In this document: positions 20,937 to 32,999 of the stretch, one piece after another | Numbering within the stretch: the stretch's first letter is position 1 | Layout: each line of letters opens with the position of its first letter | NCBI RefSeq assembly: GCF_963082655.1 | Contig: NC_081552.1 | Span: forward strand, 199,562,781 to 199,626,780 | DNA from: Stomoxys calcitrans | Taxonomy: Eukaryota; Arthropoda; Insecta; Diptera; Muscidae | Direction of reading: 5' to 3' | Length of the DNA stretch: 64,000 bases | Translations under genes and position numbers: made by a program | The notes under the pieces: model-generated | The model's input: the letters and a program-made list of their open reading frames with translations, nothing else | Told to the model about the DNA's origin: nothing | Databases searched by the model: none

Positions 20937-21840
20937 TTAAAGTTTTCGTATAGGAACACCTTATTCAGCCAGGCTGAAAATAAACCTTATTCAGCCAGGA
21001 TGAAAAATAAAGTTTTCCTATAGGAAAACCTTATTCAGCCAGGCTGAAAAATAAAGTTTTCCTATAGGAAAACCTTATTCAGCCAGGCTGAAAAATAAAG
21101 TTTTCCTATAGGAAATCCTTATTCAGCCAGGCTGAAAAATAAAGCTTTCCTATAGGAAAACCTTATTCAGCCAGGCTGAAAAATAAAGTTTTCCTATAGG
21201 AAAACCTTATTCAGCCAGGCTGAAAATAAAGCTTTCCTATAGAAAAACCTTATTCAGCCAGGCTGAAAATAAAGCTTTCCTATAGGAAAACCTTATTCAG
21301 CCAGGCTGAAAAATGAAGTTTTCCTATAGGAAAACCTTATTCAGCCAGGCCGAAAAATAAAGTTTTCCTATAGGAAAACCTTATTCAGCCAGGCTGAAAA
21401 ATAAAGTTTTCCTATAGGAAAACCTTATTCAGCCAGGCTGAAAAACAAAGTTTTCCTATAGGAAAACCTTATTCAGCCAGGCTGAAAAATGAAGTTTTCC
21501 CATAGGAAAACCTTATTCAGCCAGGCTGTAAAATAAAGTTTTCCTATAGGAAAACCTTATTCAGCCAGGCTGAAATATAAAGATTTCCTATACGAAAACC
21601 TTATTCAGCCAGGCTGAAAAATAAAGTTTTCCTATAGGAAAACCTTATTTAGCAAGGCTGAAAATAAATTTTTCCTATAGGAAAACCTTATTCAGGCAGG
21701 CTGAAAAATAAAGTTTTCCTATAGGAAGACCTTATTTAGCCAGGCTGAAAAATAAAGTTTTCCTATAGGAAAACCTTATTCAGCCAGGCTGAAAAATAAA
21801 GTTTTCCTATGGGAAAACCTTATTCAGCCAGTCTGATTTA
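20937..21840. repeat. 44 bp minisatellite, ~21 units, each two palindromes
   Basis: Twenty-one occurrences of cttattcagcc (some mutated) mark units of 44 bp (43 in places). Each unit contains the perfect 18 bp palindrome GTTTTCCTATAGGAAAAC and the 15 bp palindrome TTCAGCCAGGCTGAA. Most units differ at only one or two positions, indicating recent homogenisation. Both flanks are unrelated AT-rich DNA. No interspersed unique spacers exist, so this is not a CRISPR-like array. Confidence 0.95.
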
Positions 21841-21849
21841 AAGTATTTC

Positions 21850-23139
21850 CATGGAAAACTTAAAATTTTTTTTTCTCTTTCTGTATTTATTGCTTGAATG
21901 AACAGGCCTTTCTTGCCCAACTTTAGCATCTCTCCACTATTACCATGTCATCGTCATGCTATGTAGTTTTAACATTACCCAGACATTCATGGGTTGATAT
22001 AGGAGTGTGGGGTCACTTTTTCTCTTCCATGATGTACGCTGTAATTTGGTGTTATCCGTTTTTTTTACCTTCGTAGTGTACATCTGCCGTTACCCAATAT
22101 GTCTCCTTCAAGTGACATCTCTAAATGACAGTGTGCTGGTTTGCATTTTTCGTTCCCACCAAGAATTAGGAAAATAGTGTAACGCAAAGGACATGCTGTG
22201 ATTGAGAGAACCAATGGAAATTCTAACACAATGTTGTGGATTTTTTGTCCTTAGTTTGTTTCGCCAATACATGATGGATCCCTCAGTTATCCATCACTTG
22301 AGTTAAACTGATTCTTATTCAATTTTTACCACTGAGTTTTTCTGAATTTGTTTCTTATCGATTTTCGGATACCTTCAAGAGCCTTTGAGCTAACATTCAA
22401 GTATAATGTCGGCGCTTACTCTGTTACATTGCTTCATTTTTTTTGTTAACCGGGATTTTTTTTCGATTGGTTCTTCAAAATATGTCCTTTATACTGGCCT
22501 CTAGGGACATGAGTTTTGATGTTTCAGTTTTACGAAAGACATGTGCGTAGCAGCAACAAAACATTCTTTGTATTGTTTGCAGACGCATTTGACACATGTG
22601 CAAAAACGGAACACTTTAATCATTTGAGCATTAACACCATGGTTCTATATGCTGTATATATCAGCAAAGTGGAAAGGAAAAATCCATTAGGAGCCGGTAA
22701 CGAGGAGTGGTGATTGGTGTTTTTGGTTAAGCGAAATTAGGTTTTTCGTAGGTAGGTGAGGTTTACCTAAACTTCTTTTCTTTTAAGGACAAGTCAGAAA
22801 TAAGCAATAAGCTCTTCCATTTTGCGGAGAAATATTTCGAATTACTCCAAGCTATGCGATCGCTGCTTCCATTTCATATTTCGGCCACCGGGTTCATATT
22901 GCGTTTTGACTTCGTCATTTTCCGAAGAACAATTTTTAATTTCAGTTTCTCTAAAGACAAATGTAGATTCTGATATATTTATTTCGAAGACATTTTCTCT
23001 TAAAGAGAAACTTTAAATATTTTCAAAAAAACAAATTTCAATGATTTGACAAGAAACCGATTTATCAAAAACCCGGAAGTTGTCAATTTTCAAAAAGTCG
23101 ATTAGTATATTTAGACCAAAAAGCGGGTTTCAAAACCTG
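21850..23139. other. No gene seen
   Basis: About 1.3 kb without recognised repeats or coding domains. Two small frames (22516-22713 and 22822-23016) have ordinary composition and no motif. Possibly unique intergenic or intronic sequence. Confidence 0.45.
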
Positions 23140-24490
23140 AATTGATCACTTAATCTAACCTAAATCACAATAGAGATCAGCTCTACAAAATCTGAAAAAG
23201 ATTTCTTCCGATATAGTTTTGCTAACCGCTACAATATCGACTCAGCTTTTTAATTCAGTTTCTACCCCCTTTTGCCTTTCAAGTGACTCCATACAGTTCT
23301 GTGTAGCCTCGTTGAGCTTTTGGGTGGTGGGCAGACCACCGACACTTTGATGTACATTTGGAATTCCAGTTTGGTCTCTACACACAAACAACGTTCTTTT
23401 CATACCCATATTGTCATGATCGGTACACATGTCCGCTCAAAGTTATCTTTAAGTGGGGAGGTCCCCTTAGTTACCTAACTTTAAATTGTGTAAAAGTGGC
23501 TTAATCAACTTACAATGTCAAGATCTTCAAGAAGATATATCATATGGCGTTCCAGACCAATATTTCGATGTGTTACAAACGGAATGACTGGATTAATATA
23601 CCCTCATCCTATAGAGGTGGGTACTAAAATACTTCCGCTCTAACCTGAACTAACTCGCTTAAGATATCAGCCCTCGAAATCTTAATAAAATTTCTTCCAG
23701 GATAGCTTTCTTAAACAGTTTCAGTATCGACTCCATTTTTGAGTCCTGTTTTTACGCCCTTTTGCCTTTCAATTGAGTCCCATACTGTCCTGTGTCCGCT
23801 CGTTGAGCATTTGGGCCACTTTGCATCACATTCAGAATTCCATATTGGTCTCTACTCACAAACAGCGTTCTTGTCATACCTATATTGTCATGATCGGTAA
23901 ACGTGCCCGCTCGAAGTTATTTTGGGGAGGGGAGGTCCCCTTAGTTATCTAACTTAAATTGTGTTTTTGGAAGTGTGTTGGCAAGTATACAAGTGGCTTA
24001 ATCAACTTGGAATGTCAAGTTCTTCAAGAAGATAGGCCATATGGGGTCCCAGACTAATATTTCGATGGGTTACAAACGGAATGACTAGATTAATATACCC
24101 CCATCCTATGGTGGTGGGTATTAAAAAACTTCCGCTCTAACCTGAACTAACTCGCACTAGATATCAGCCCTAGAAATCTTAACAAGCTTTCTTCCAGGAT
24201 AGCTTTTTTAAACAGCTTCAATATCGAGTCAGTTTTTGAATCCAGTTTCTACGCCCTTTTGCCTTTCAATTGACTTCCATACTGTCCTTTGTTCCCTCGT
24301 TGAGCTTTTGGGTAGTGGGCCGCCCACCGACACTTTGCTGCATATTCGGTTTTCCAATTTGTTCCCTACATACAAATAACGTTCTTTTTTTACACAAATT
24401 ATCATGATCGGCAAACTTGGCCGCTCGAAGTTGTTTTGGAGAGGGGAGGTCCCCTTAGTTACTTATCCTTAATTTTTGGAAATGTTTTTT
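23140..24490 (-). repeat. Triplicated ~490 bp chimeric repeat
   Basis: Three consecutive units start near 23140, 23633 and 24127, with anchors at 23261, 23751 and 24248. Each joins a piece of the 131 bp family (ccatattgtcatgatcggt, gggaggtccccttagtta) to a DINE-like right end (atttcgatgtgttacaaacg, aatgactggattaatatacc). The third unit lacks the DINE part. The strand refers to the DINE part being amplified as one fused unit; its polarity is hard to define because the right-end text here reads forward. Confidence 0.8.
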
Positions 24491-24499
24491 GAGGAGTGT

Positions 24500-24930
24500 T
24501 CAAACACTTTTTATGAAACAACTAGCTGGACCGCTGTGCTTCGCTACACCCATAAGTGTTTCTAGAGCCACTGCAAGTGCATTTATTGACCAGTCTTGCC
24601 AAAGTTTTGTACAACGCTTTCGTTTCATAGCTCCCATATATATGTTCGTCCGATTTTGAGAAATATTGCAATGAAGTGCTCATTTGTCAACCGATTCTCT
24701 CGAAATTTGTGAGGAAGGATTTTCTTATGACACTTAGTATTGCTGCTGATTTTCATAGAAATCGGTTCAGATTAGATATAGCTGTCACTTCTAGAGCCAC
24801 TGCAAGCTCATTTATTGACCAATCTTGCCAAAATCGACGACTACCATGGTATCTATGTCGACATCGGTTCACATTTAGATATATATACCTCCCATATATA
24901 TGTTCGCCAGATTTTAGGTAATTCGATCTA
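24500..24930 (+). mobile_element. DINE-like fragment of the 305 bp subfamily
   Basis: Contains the agctggaccgctgtgcttcg motif at its start and two to three half-units matching 31600-32950 (tagagccactgcaagtgcat, accgattctctcgaaatttg, catatatatgttcgtccgat). No ends are present. Confidence 0.65.
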
Positions 24931-25195
24931 GCCATATCCATCCGTCCGTCTGTCAAAATCCGAACGCGGTCAAACGCGTAAATTGTAGGTCGTTGGCGAT
25001 TGATGTAGGCCGTTGGGGATTGCAAATGGGCCACATCGGTTTAGATTTGGATATAGCCCCCATATAAATCGATCTCCCGATTTGACTTCTTGAACCCCTG
25101 GAAGCCACAATTTTTGTTCGATTTTGCTGAAATTTTTTATGTAGTGTTTTGTTATGACTTCAAATAACTGTGTTTGAAAATATTTCAATTATTAT
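24931..25195 (-). mobile_element. DINE-like microsatellite side plus one unit
   Basis: The run gatctagccatatccatccg, tccgtctgtc, gtaggccgttggggattgca and tgacttcttgaacccctgga marks the region next to the GTCC microsatellite and the first central unit. It stops at about 25195. Confidence 0.7.
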
Positions 25196-25532
25196 TTTTA
25201 GTTCTCCGTTTAAGACCCCTCGTATTTCGTTTTTCATCTACATGTTGCCACAATGCCAAAATGTGCCACAAGAAAAAGAGAAACATTGCCTTAAATCCTG
25301 ATTTATGATGCTTTGTCCACATCGTAATTCTTTGCACAAAATGAAAATGAATGACATTTGGTTCGTACCAAGCATACTGGTCAATTGGAAATGGACCAAG
25401 ACGGAGGGACGGGGAACAAGCTTAACTTATTATGCTTTAAAATTCAAATTAAGACAATTTTATATGTAACTGCCTAGCCAGGGCTTCAAATGAAGCAAAC
25501 TAATTGTTGTGTTTGTACATTCTGGCAGTTTT
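25196..25532. other. No gene seen
   Basis: Short unassigned stretch between two DINE-like pieces. No motif recognised. Confidence 0.4.
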
Positions 25533-28035
25533 TTTACCCACCACTATAGGTGGTGGTGGTGGTAGTCATTCCATTTCCAACGCATCGAAATATCCATTTC
25601 CGACCCTACAAAGTATATATATTTCAGATCGTTGTAAAATTCTGAGACGATTTAACGATGTCCGTGTGTCTGTCCGTCTGCCAGTCCGTGTGTCCGTCAG
25701 TATTTCGTATTTCTTCTATACGCAGAATAAGCTCCTGAATGGGCCACATCGGACTATATTTGGATATAGCTGCCATATAGACCGATCTGGCGAGTTTTAT
25801 GGTCTTAGGATCGTAAGCCTTTAAGACGTGAATATTTTACCCGACTTCGCCAAAATTCGGAACCGTGAGTTGTAGCAAGACTCCGAAAATCTGTTCCGAA
25901 TATGGTCCAGATAGGGCTATATTTAAATATAGCTGCCATAGAAACCGATCTTCAGCTTTAGGGGTCTAAAGACCATAAAAGAGGCATTTATTCTCCGAAA
26001 TTTGTAACAGCGAATATGGTGTAATTTGGATAGACCGATCTGGCGATTTGGGGCCTTAAGCCTTTAACAGGCGTAATTATTACCCGTTTTCGCTTCGATT
26101 TGGCATAGTGAGTTTAAGTAGGCCCGCAGGTATCCGGAACAAAAATGGTCCAGTTCGGAACTAATTTGGATATAGCTGCCATATGTGACCTGACGATTTT
26201 GGGTCTTAGGCCTATAACAGGCGCTTTACTGAGATATAACTACTATAGAAACCGATCTTTAGCTTTAGGGTCTAAAGACCATAAAAGAGGCATTAATTCT
26301 AAAATATTGATGAAATTTGGAACAATGAGTTGTACTAGGGGCCTCGACATCCCACCCGAATATGGTGTAAGTCCGACTATATTTACATATAGCTGCCATA
26401 TACAGCCTATAACTGGCGCATTTAATACCCGATTTCGCTAAAATTTGGCATAGTGAGTTTAAGTAGGCCCGCCGATATCCGGAACAAAAATGGTTCTGAT
26501 CCAGATCAGACTATATTTGGATATAGCTGGCATATGGACCGACCTGCCGGTTTTGGGTCTTAGGGCTATAACAGGCCATTTTTTTACCCGACTTCGCTGA
26601 AGTGTGGAACCTTGAGTTGTATCAAGACTCTTAACATCTGTTCCGAATATGGTCCAGATCGGGCTAAATTTAGATATAGCTGCCATAGAGATCGAACTTC
26701 AGCTTAAGGTTCTAAAGACCAAATTGAGTGACTTGCACTAGAGGCCTCGACATCCGACCCGAATATGGTGTATATAGGACCATATTTATACATAGCTGTC
26801 ATATAGACCGATCTGGCGATTTGGGGCCTTAAGCCTATAACATGCGCAATTATTTCCCGATTTCGCTGAAATTTGGCATAGTGACTTTAAGTAGGCCCGC
26901 CAATATCCGGAACAAAAATGGTGCAGATCGAAACATGTTTGGATATAGCTGCCATATTGACCGATCTGCCGATTTTGGGTCTTAGGCCTATAACAGATGA
27001 TTTATGTTACCCGATTTTGCTGAAATTTGGAACAGAGAGTTGTATTAAGATTCCCAACATCTGTCCCGAAAGTGGTCCAGATAGGGCTATATTTAGCTAT
27101 AGCTGCCATAGAGACCGATGTTTAGCTTAAGGCTCTAAGACCATAAAAGAGGCATTTATTCTCCGATTTTGCTGAAATTTGAAACTGTGAGTTGCTCTAG
27201 GGGCCTCGACATCCCACCCGACCGATTTGGCCATCTTAAGCCCATAAGAGGTTTAAGATCTTAAGCCTATAACAGGCGCATTTATTACTCGACTTTGATG
27301 AAATTTGGCACTGTGGGTTCAAGTAGGCCCGCTGATATCTGGAACAAAAATGATCCAGATCTAAACATATTTGGATATAGCTGCCATATTGACCGATCTG
27401 CCGATTTTGGGTCTTAGGCCTATAACAGACGATTTATGTTACCCGATTTTGCTGAAATTTGGAACAGAGAGTTGTATTAAGATTCCCAACATCTGTCCCG
27501 AAAGTGGTCCAGATAGGGCTATATTTAGCTATAGCTGCCATTGAGACGGATCACCGGCTTTAGGGTCTAAAGACCATAAAAGGGGCATTTATTGTACGAT
27601 TTTGCTGAAATTTGAAACAGCGAGCTGTTTTAAGACTCCCGACATCCAAAGCAAATATGGTCCTGATCGGAACATATTTACATATAGCTGCCATATAGAT
27701 CGTTCATACGTTTTAGGGCTTCATAAATTTGGATAATAAATATTGGGTTGCCCAAAAAGTATTTGCGGATTTTTCATATAGTCGGCGTTGACAAATTTTT
27801 TCACAGCTTGTGACTCTGTACTTGCATTCTTTCTTCTGTCAGTTATCAGCTGTTACTTTTAGCTTGCTTTAGAAAAAAGTGTAAAAAAAGTATATTTGAT
27901 TAAAGTTCATTCTAAGTTCTATTAAAAATGCATTTACTTTCTTTTAAAAAATCCGCAATTACTTTTTGGGCAACCCAATATACGCATGGTGGTGGGTATC
28001 AAAAGTTCGGCACTGCCGAACCTAATGCGTTTTGA
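25533..28035 (-). mobile_element. DINE-like element, diverged subfamily, complete
   Basis: It starts with a right-end hairpin variant (cccaccactataggtggtgg), then aagtatatatatttcagatc and a (GTCTGTCC)-type microsatellite. About twelve units carrying ggatatagctgccatat follow, at spacings near 147-153 bp. The far end reads gcatggtggtgggtatcaaa, then gttcggcactgccgaac. A complete MITE interrupts it at 27743-27978. Its sequence is well diverged from the 30085 copy, yet the architecture is the same. Confidence 0.85.
27743..27978 (+). mobile_element. Mariner-type MITE, complete, second copy
   Basis: It is 236 bp, with the same 32 bp terminal inverted repeats as the 13648 copy and TA at 27741-27742 and 27979-27980. 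The interior is nearly identical to the first copy (a few substitutions and a small indel), pointing to recent activity. It sits near the left end of a DINE-like element. Confidence 0.92.
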
Positions 28036-28039
28036 GTTG

Positions 28040-28880
28040 TTTTTCATTCCTTCCCCCTTCCTTAAATGAAAACTTCTCTGTCATTGTTGCAATATCAAGC
28101 AATTCAATTGCATTTTTCACAAATCTCTTTTTGTGTTACACATGATTGCATGGCAATACAATTATCAAATGGGCTGGTTGGGAAAAAAAGTTTTTTGTAT
28201 CTATTCTTTTTACAAATGTTGTATGATAAAACTGGCCTTTAAGCCTTTTTAGTTGCTATTTCGTTTTTCTCTTTTTTTACCAGTTTATTTGGCATGTTTT
28301 TTGTTTTAAGCCATTGCGCCCCCAAAATCCTTTGCCTTGGTTGAAAAAATTCTTCTGCGCTTTTCCCATCATATGGGCAAAACAAGTTAATTTTCCGCTT
28401 GAGTATTTCCAATGGCCAGAATGTGCTTTTTTTCAAACCATATGGGAGTATGTGTCACGATTTGTGTAGTCCTTTTGTAGTCCATGCGGCATAAAGTTGA
28501 AGTTATTCACAATTCAAAATTCTTTTCAATATATGTATGAGAAACGTTTCATGGGGAAATCTACCAACAGTTGCTTTGGCCTTTAATGTTGCATGTGGCA
28601 ATATATACGAGCAAGAATTTTAAGATATGTAGAGATTCAGTCGTTATCATATTTGCAATGTTGGTGGATTAAATTAAAAAACGAGCAGAAAAGCATTACA
28701 AAGAATGATTTAAAAAGGATTTTTAAATGGCTGAACATTTGAAAATGGCCTTTGAAACGATGCTACATATATTGAAAAACGATCTCTCGCCACAAGTTCC
28801 AAAAGCTTTCCAACTTACACTAAAGTAAAAAAGAATTAGAGTGGTGCTGCACTGGTACGAACATGGTGAATTTCCGAACT
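28040..28880. other. No gene seen
   Basis: AT-rich unassigned DNA. Frames in it are low complexity or lack motifs. Confidence 0.45.
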
Positions 28881-28889
28881 TCGTATACT

Positions 28890-29053
28890 CTGACTGAAAA
28901 ACGAGGAAACGGGAAAAACCAAAACTCCAATGGAGTGACCGAGTGGAGAGAGACATCTCGAAACTGGGCGTCAGAGACTAGAGAAGAAGTGCAGAAGGTC
29001 AAGGAGGTTAGAAATCTATTCTACCCTTGGGTTAAAGGAATAAATTTTCTGTA
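28890..29053 (+). mobile_element. RTE-like 3' tail fragment
   Basis: Shares aactccaatggagtgaccga, gagagacatctcgaaactgg and gaagaagtgcagaagg with the tails at 19490-19600 and 37755-37915, ending ttctgtaat. It joins a Jockey-like fragment of opposite orientation. Confidence 0.65.
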
Positions 29054-29055
29054 AT

Positions 29056-29650
29056 CGTAAACGATCGAAATTACAGCAAGATCATTGAGGTAGACTTTAA
29101 ACCTATTGCAGATGTCAGCAATGGCTGGGGAGTCTGATGCCATGATCGTACAATGGCCCGCATATGATAGATCTCTGTGCCGTCTGAAGGAAGTGGTGTA
29201 AATGGTTAGGTAGAAGTGTAACAGTGCTGAAGATATCACCCCGCTTTGGGGAACTCTCTGTTTCAATCGACGGCAGTTCCAATTGTTATCCCAAAATCAC
29301 GAAAAATTACTGGGGACAACACAGAAAATTCGCGACCCAGCGTTTCAGGACAGGCTGGAGGGACATTTGGGCGATGTCCTCAAATAGTTTGGCATGGCTG
29401 ACCGTCTCAACTGCTTTCGATGGCCGGGGCTGATGAAAGTTACGGCAAACGTGTGTGATGATGGTAATCAAAACAGTTGTTGTAGCAGAGTGTTGTACAC
29501 TGAGGCGGAGGCCCTTGCCGTTAAAGGACTCCATCGGTTCAATTTGATACGTGGAACTGGGCGCGAGAAGTCTCGGGAAAACTTCTCTTCCCTCAAGCGT
29601 CTTGGCTACTGTTGACAGAAGAGAGATTGGTCTGCGCGCACTCGGGTCGT
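29056..29650 (-). pseudogene. Jockey-like reverse transcriptase fragment
   Basis: On the minus strand: PSARRPISLLSTVAKTLE, then HSATTTVLITIITHVCRNFH, VETVSHAKLFEDIAQMSL and GVISSALLHFYLTIYTT, with CTIMASDSPAIADICNRF near the low-coordinate end. These are the fingers, palm and post-YADD segments of a Jockey-type polymerase in correct order. The YADD itself is degraded to YAGH. Several frameshifts are present. Confidence 0.75.
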
Positions 29651-30015
29651 TTCTAGCAGGGTCGTAGCCAGGGGGGGTCTATCAGGCCCGAGCCATAACC
29701 CCCAAAGTTCCTGTTTTTCCAATGTTGGCCTATAAGTGCCTTTTATTGAATTGTAGTCCTCCCCCCCTCAAACAAAAAAATGGATACGTTTCTGCTTGCC
29801 ATGCTTTAGTAGCGGGATAACTTTACCCATCTTCTAGATGGTAAAGCAACGAGTCTCGGGAAGACTTCTCTTCCCTCAAGCGTCTTGATTCTCTTGACAT
29901 TCGTTGTTTCTGGCAGGGTCGTAGCCAGGGGGGGTCTATCAGGCCCGCGCCATAACCCCCAAAGTTCCTGTTTTTCCAATGTTTGCTCGTATAAGTGCCT
30001 TTTATTCGAAATACC
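29570..30015. repeat. Direct duplication of ~170-190 bp (two copies)
   Basis: Copies at about 29570-29760 and 29848-30012 share cttctcttccctcaagcgtc, gtcgtagccagggggggtct and ccataacccccaaagttcct. The first copy overlaps the end of the Jockey-like RT fragment, so the duplication copied part of that fragment along with unrelated flanking DNA. Confidence 0.8.
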
Positions 30016-30084
30016 GAGGGCCCTGCCAAAACGCTCCCAGGCAATCTCTCTACCCGTTCTCACACGGTATATTTTTGACTTGTT

Positions 30085-31285
30085 ATACCCTCCACCATAA
30101 GATGGGGGGTATACTAATTTCGTCATTCTGATTGTAACTACTCGAAATATTCGTCTGAGACCCTATAAAGTATATATATTCTTGATCGTCGTGAAATTTT
30201 ATGTCGATCTAGCCATGTCCGTCCGTCTGTCCGTCCGTCCGTCCGTCCGTCTGTCTGTCGAAAGCACCCTAACTTCCGAAGGAGTAAAGCTAGCCGCTTG
30301 AAATTTTGCACAAATACTTCTAATTAGTGTAGGTCGGTTGGTATTGTAAATGGGCCATATCGGTCCATGTTTTGATATAGCTGCCATATAAACCGATCTA
30401 GGGTCTTGACTTCTTGAGCCTCTAGAGTGCGCAATTCTTATCCGATTGGAATGAAATTTTGCACGACGTGTTTCGTTGCTATATCCAACAACTGTGCAAA
30501 GTATGGTTCAAATCGGTTCATAACCTGATATAGCTGCCATATAAACCGATCTTGGGTTTTGACTTCTTGAGCCTCTAGAGTGCGCAATTCTTATCCGATT
30601 GGAATGAAATTTTGCACGACGTGTTTTGTTATGATATCCAACAAATGTGCCAAGTATGGTTCAAATCGGTCCATAACCTGATATAGCTGTCATATAAACC
30701 GATCTTGGGTCTTGACTTCTTGAGCCTCTAGAGTGCGCAATTCTTATCCGATTGAAATTAATTTTTGCACGACGTGTTTTGTTATGATATCCAAGAACTG
30801 TGCCGAGTATGGTTTAAATCGGTCCATAACCTGATATAGCTGCCATATAAACCGATCTTGGGTCTTGACTTCTTGAGCCTCTAGAGTGCGCAATTCTTAT
30901 CCGATTGGAATGGAATTTTGTACGACGTGTTTCGTTTTGATACCCAACAACTGTACCACGTATGGTTCAAATCGGTTCATAACCTGATATAGCTGCCATA
31001 TAAACCGATCTTGGGTCTTGACTTCTTGAGCCTCTAGAGGGCACAATTCTTATCCGATATCCCTGAAATTTTGTACGACGGATTCTCTCGTGACCATCAA
31101 CAAACATGTTTATTATGGTCTGAATCTGTCTATAGCCCGATACAGCTCCCACATAAATCGTTCTCTTTATTTTACTTCTTAAGTCCCCAATGGGCGCAAT
31201 TCTTATGCGAATTGGCTGACATTTTACACAGGTCTCCAACATATAATTTAATTGTGGTCCGAACCGGACCATATCTTGTTTTTTT
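30085..31285 (-). mobile_element. DINE-like element, young subfamily, near complete
   Basis: The right-end hairpin (ataccctccaccataagatg, ggggtatactaatttcg) is followed by the gtcgatctagccatgtccg segment and a GTCC/GTCT microsatellite of about ten units (30218-30258). Five central units follow at an exact 153 bp spacing (30541, 30694, 30847, 31000). A left-end subunit then fades into T-rich sequence at about 31270-31300. Very similar to the inverted copy at 55108-56303. Confidence 0.9.
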
Positions 31286-31324
31286 TTCGGTTTTTTCGGT
31301 TTTTTCATGATGTGATGCTGTTTT

Positions 31325-32985
31325 TATACCCTACACAACTACTGTGGTACAGGGTATTATAACTTAGTGACTTTGTAACTCCTAGAAGGAAGAGAGATAT
31401 ACCCATTGATAAGTATACCAATCGGCTCAGAAACACTTTCTGATTCGATTTAGCTATGTCCGTCTGTCTGTCCGTCCGTCTGTCCATGTTAGTTTGTGTA
31501 CAAAGTACAGGTCACAGTTTTCATTCGATAGTTTTCAAATTTGGTATATGCATGTTCTTCGGCCTAGAGACGAAGCCTGTTGAAATTGGAAAAAATCGGT
31601 TCAGATTTGGATATAGCTCTCATGTATATATTCGTCCGATTTGCTGTAATACTGCAATAAAATGGTCATATCTTAACCGATTCTCTCGAAATTTGGCAGG
31701 AAGGATTTTGCTTATGACTGCTGACATTACCGATTAATTTCATAGAAATCGGTTCAGATTTGGATATAGCTCCCATGTATATATTCGTCCGATTTGCAGT
31801 AATAATGCAATAAAATAGTCATTTTCGTTAACCGATTCTCTCAAAACTTGGCAGGAAGGATTTTCTCTTGGCTCTCAACATAAATGGTCAGTTTCATGAA
31901 AATCGGTTCGGATTTAGATATAGCTCTCATATATATATATCGCCCGATTTTCACTCCTAGAGCCACGGCAAACACATTTATTGACCAATCTTCCCAAAAT
32001 TTCGTACAACACGTTCTTCGACGACTGTGACAGTATCTGAGAAGTTTGCTCGAAATCGGTTCAGTTTTAGATATAGCTCCCATATATATGTTCGTCCGAT
32101 TTGCAGTAATTATGCAATAAAATGGTCATTTGTTAACCGATTCTCTCGACATTCGGCAGGAAGGAATTTCTTGTGACTCTCGATATTGCTGGCGAATTTC
32201 ATAGAAATCGGCTTAGATTTAGATATAGCTGTCATATATGTATTTCGCCAGATTTTCACTCCTAGAGCCACGGCAAACACATTTATTGACCAATTTTCCC
32301 AAAACTTCGTACAACACGTTCTTCGACGACTGTGACAGAGTGTGAGAAGTTTGCTCGATATCGGTTCAGTTTTAGATATAGCTCCCATATATATGTTCGT
32401 CCGATTTGCAGTAATTATGCAATAAAATGGTCATTTGTTAACCGATTCTCTCGACATTCGGCAGGAAGGAATCTCTTGTTACTCTCGATATTTCTGGCGA
32501 ATTTCATAGAAATCGGCTTAGATTTAGATATAGCTGTCATATATGTATATCGCCCGATTTTTACTCCTAGAGCCACGGCAAACACATTTATTGACCAATC
32601 TTCCCAAAATTTCGTACAACACGTTCTTCGACGACTGTGACAGTATCTGAGAAGTTTGCTCGAAATCGGTTCAGTTTTAGATATAGCTCCCATATATATG
32701 TTCGTCCGATTTGCAGTAATTATGCAATAAAATAGTCATTTGTTAACCGATTCTCTCGACATTCGGCAGGAAGGAATCTCTTGTTACTCTCGATATTTCT
32801 GGTGAATGAAATCGGCTTAGATTTAGATATAGCTGTCATATATGTATATCGCCAGATTTTCACCGCAAGAGCCGCTGCAAACGCATTATATGACCAATCT
32901 TGGTTCGGAATTGGATATAGCTCCCACATTGTACTTATAGGGTAGGTGTAGGGTATTATACAGTCGGTACCGCCCGACTTTTGCC
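31325..32985 (-). mobile_element. DINE-like element with 305 bp higher-order units
   Basis: The hairpin end (ataccctacacaactactgt, ggtacagggtattata), then agtataccaatcggctcaga and a gtccgtctgtctgtccgtcc microsatellite, lead into alternating half-units of about 152 bp (catatatatgttcgtccgat and catatatgtatatcgcc). Together these repeat every 305 bp (32103, 32408, 32713). It closes with gtagggtattatacagtcgg, taccgcccgacttttgccc. The ends match a family widespread in Drosophila DINE/Helentron elements, from general knowledge. Confidence 0.88.
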
Positions 32986-32999
32986 CTTCCTTACTGGTA

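Noticed and set aside
20937..21840. CRISPR-like regular repeats
   Set aside because: Units are directly adjacent with no unique spacers, and the genome context is eukaryotic. This is a minisatellite.
29640..30015. Gene duplication suggested by repeated frames
   Set aside because: The duplicated block contains only part of a Jockey-like RT and flanking repeat sequence. It is a segmental copy, not a gene pair.
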